Below are positions 1 to 29,241 of a stretch of 29,241 nt of DNA, piece by piece; position 1 is the first letter of the stretch, and every line of letters starts with the position of its first letter. The notes under the pieces are model-generated. The model ran no database searches. It saw only the letters and a program-made list of their open reading frames with translations, and had not been told where the DNA came from. A program made the translations under genes and the position numbers. The stretch comes from Paulinella micropora (lineage: Eukaryota > Cercozoa > Imbricatea > Euglyphida), in contig BJOX01000005.1 in the NCBI GenBank assembly GCA_009731375.1, forward strand, positions 1,386,660 to 1,415,900, written 5' to 3'.

Positions 1-222
<222 letters not shown>

Positions 223-223
223 C

Positions 224-28113
<27,890 letters not shown>

Positions 28114-28119
28114 CTATGT

Positions 28120-28750
28120 TTTTTATGTATGTATGTATGTATGTACGTGTATGTATTATGTATGTATGTATGTATGTATGTATGTATGTATGTATGTATG
28201 TATGCTTTGGTCAAATTACCACCCGCCTATGTTTTGTATGTATGTATGTATGTATGTATGTATGTATGTATGTATGTATGTATGTATGCTTTGGTCAAAT
28301 TACCACCCGCCTACGTTTTGTTTTATGTATGTATGTATGTATGTATGTATGTATGTATGTGTATGTATGTATGCATGTATGTATGCCTCGAGAGACGGCG
28401 CTTTGGTCAAATTACCACCGGTCTATGTATGTATGTATGCATGTATGTATGTATGTATGTATGTATGTATGCCAGCCTCGAGAGACGTCGCTTTGGTCAA
28501 ATTACCACCCGCCTATGTTTTGTTGTTATGTATGTATGTATGTATGTATGTATGTATGTATGTATGTATGCCTCGAGAGACGGCGCTTTCGTCAAATTAC
28601 CACCCGCCTATGTTTTGTTTGTATGTATGTATGTATGTATGTATGTATGTATGTATGTATGTACGTGTATGTTTGTATGTATGTATGTATGTATGTATGT
28701 ATGTATGCCTCGAGAGACGGCGCTTTCGTCAAAGTACCACCCGCCTATGT
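28120..28750 (+). repeat. (TATG)n with six acceptor-side echoes of exon 28017-28113
   Basis: Echoes at 28204-28230, 28289-28312, 28386-28425, 28471-28516, 28570-28611 and 28707-28746 share GTCAAA(T/G)TACCAC. All include the exon start; most carry the CATAG acceptor and the copies differ in how far they extend into the exon. Confidence 0.95.
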
Positions 28751-28809
28751 ATGTATGTATGCATGTATGTATGTATGTATGTATGTATGTATCTATGCAT
28801 GTATGTATG

Positions 28810-28843
<34 letters not shown>

Positions 28844-28904
28844 TGTATGTATGCATGTATGCTGTATGCACGCTGGTATGCATGCATGCATGCATGTATG
28901 CATG

Positions 28905-28938
<34 letters not shown>

Positions 28939-29067
28939 TGTATGTATGTATGTACGTATGTATGTATGTATGTATGTATGTATGTGTGTATGTATGTATG
29001 TATATATGTATGTATGTATGTATGATGTATGCATGCTGGCATGCATGAATGCATGCATGTATGCATG

Positions 29068-29103
<36 letters not shown>

Positions 29104-29241
29104 TGTATGTATGTATGTATGTATGTATGTATTTATGTATGATACATACGTACATACATACATACATACATACATACATACATACATACACGCATTTATA
29201 CATACATACATACATACACAAAAATATTTGACGCAGGGGGC
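28751..29241. repeat. (TATG)n then (CATA)n, inverted; window end
   Basis: TATG/CATG repeats to about 29142, then CATA to about 29219. The final ~20 nt (AAATATTTGACGCAGGGGGC) are unique and could be the edge of a further exon. That cannot be judged. Confidence 0.9.

Overview
This is a eukaryotic nuclear window: one protein-coding gene on the minus strand, cut into very short exons by introns made almost entirely of simple repeats. The long open frames of YLSI, CMYV, IHTY, SSSS or RRRR type are translated microsatellites, not genes.

The gene is an acetyl-CoA synthetase (AMP-forming; ACS/ACSS family). I found 21 exons of 30-97 nt (1151 nt together) between 28113 and 224. In minus-strand order they read through 383 codons plus 2 nt with every intron phase matching its neighbour. 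Landmarks in order are [171 protein letters not shown] and [18 protein letters not shown]. The C-terminal half lies below position 224, outside the window. The extreme N-terminus is probably above 28113. All 20 introns end in AG. Nineteen of 21 donors are GT, one is GC, and one exon (13900-13942) has no recognisable donor.

The most unusual feature is a set of exon echoes. Thirteen of the 21 exons have one or more partial copies of one edge, embedded in the neighbouring microsatellite. Copies carrying the acceptor side lie upstream of the intact exon, and copies carrying the donor side lie downstream, with no exception seen among clear copies. This is the geometry expected of tandem duplications whose breakpoints fall inside the exon and inside the repeat. 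Several junctions sit where the exon itself contains a short match to the repeat.

Layout by coordinate: 1-2702, GATA arrays, last exon and its four echoes, one copy of a ~440-bp element, and a purine tract. 2703-4354, two exons, purine tract, reversed SINE piece and AAT arrays. 4355-7519, CATA/GATA arrays and two ~440-bp element copies. 7520-11059, five exons amid GATA and CATA arrays with many echoes. 11060-13942, two exons, TATG, ACT and TATC arrays and a reversed ~440-bp element. 13943-17067, three exons, a 31-bp minisatellite, GA/GT tracts and a 9-bp array. 17068-20575, three exons, TTA/AGT/CAAT-CACT/ACT arrays, SINE head and foldback element. 20576-24165, three exons, pentanucleotide arrays and a full tRNA-derived SINE. 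24166-29241, two exons, GATA/CATA/GAGT/TATG arrays and a second foldback element. Seven N gaps interrupt the sequence.

The taxon cannot be fixed. The [11 protein letters not shown] segment, mostly AG|G acceptors, a GC donor and tiny exons suggest a protist or alga rather than a vertebrate. That is inference.
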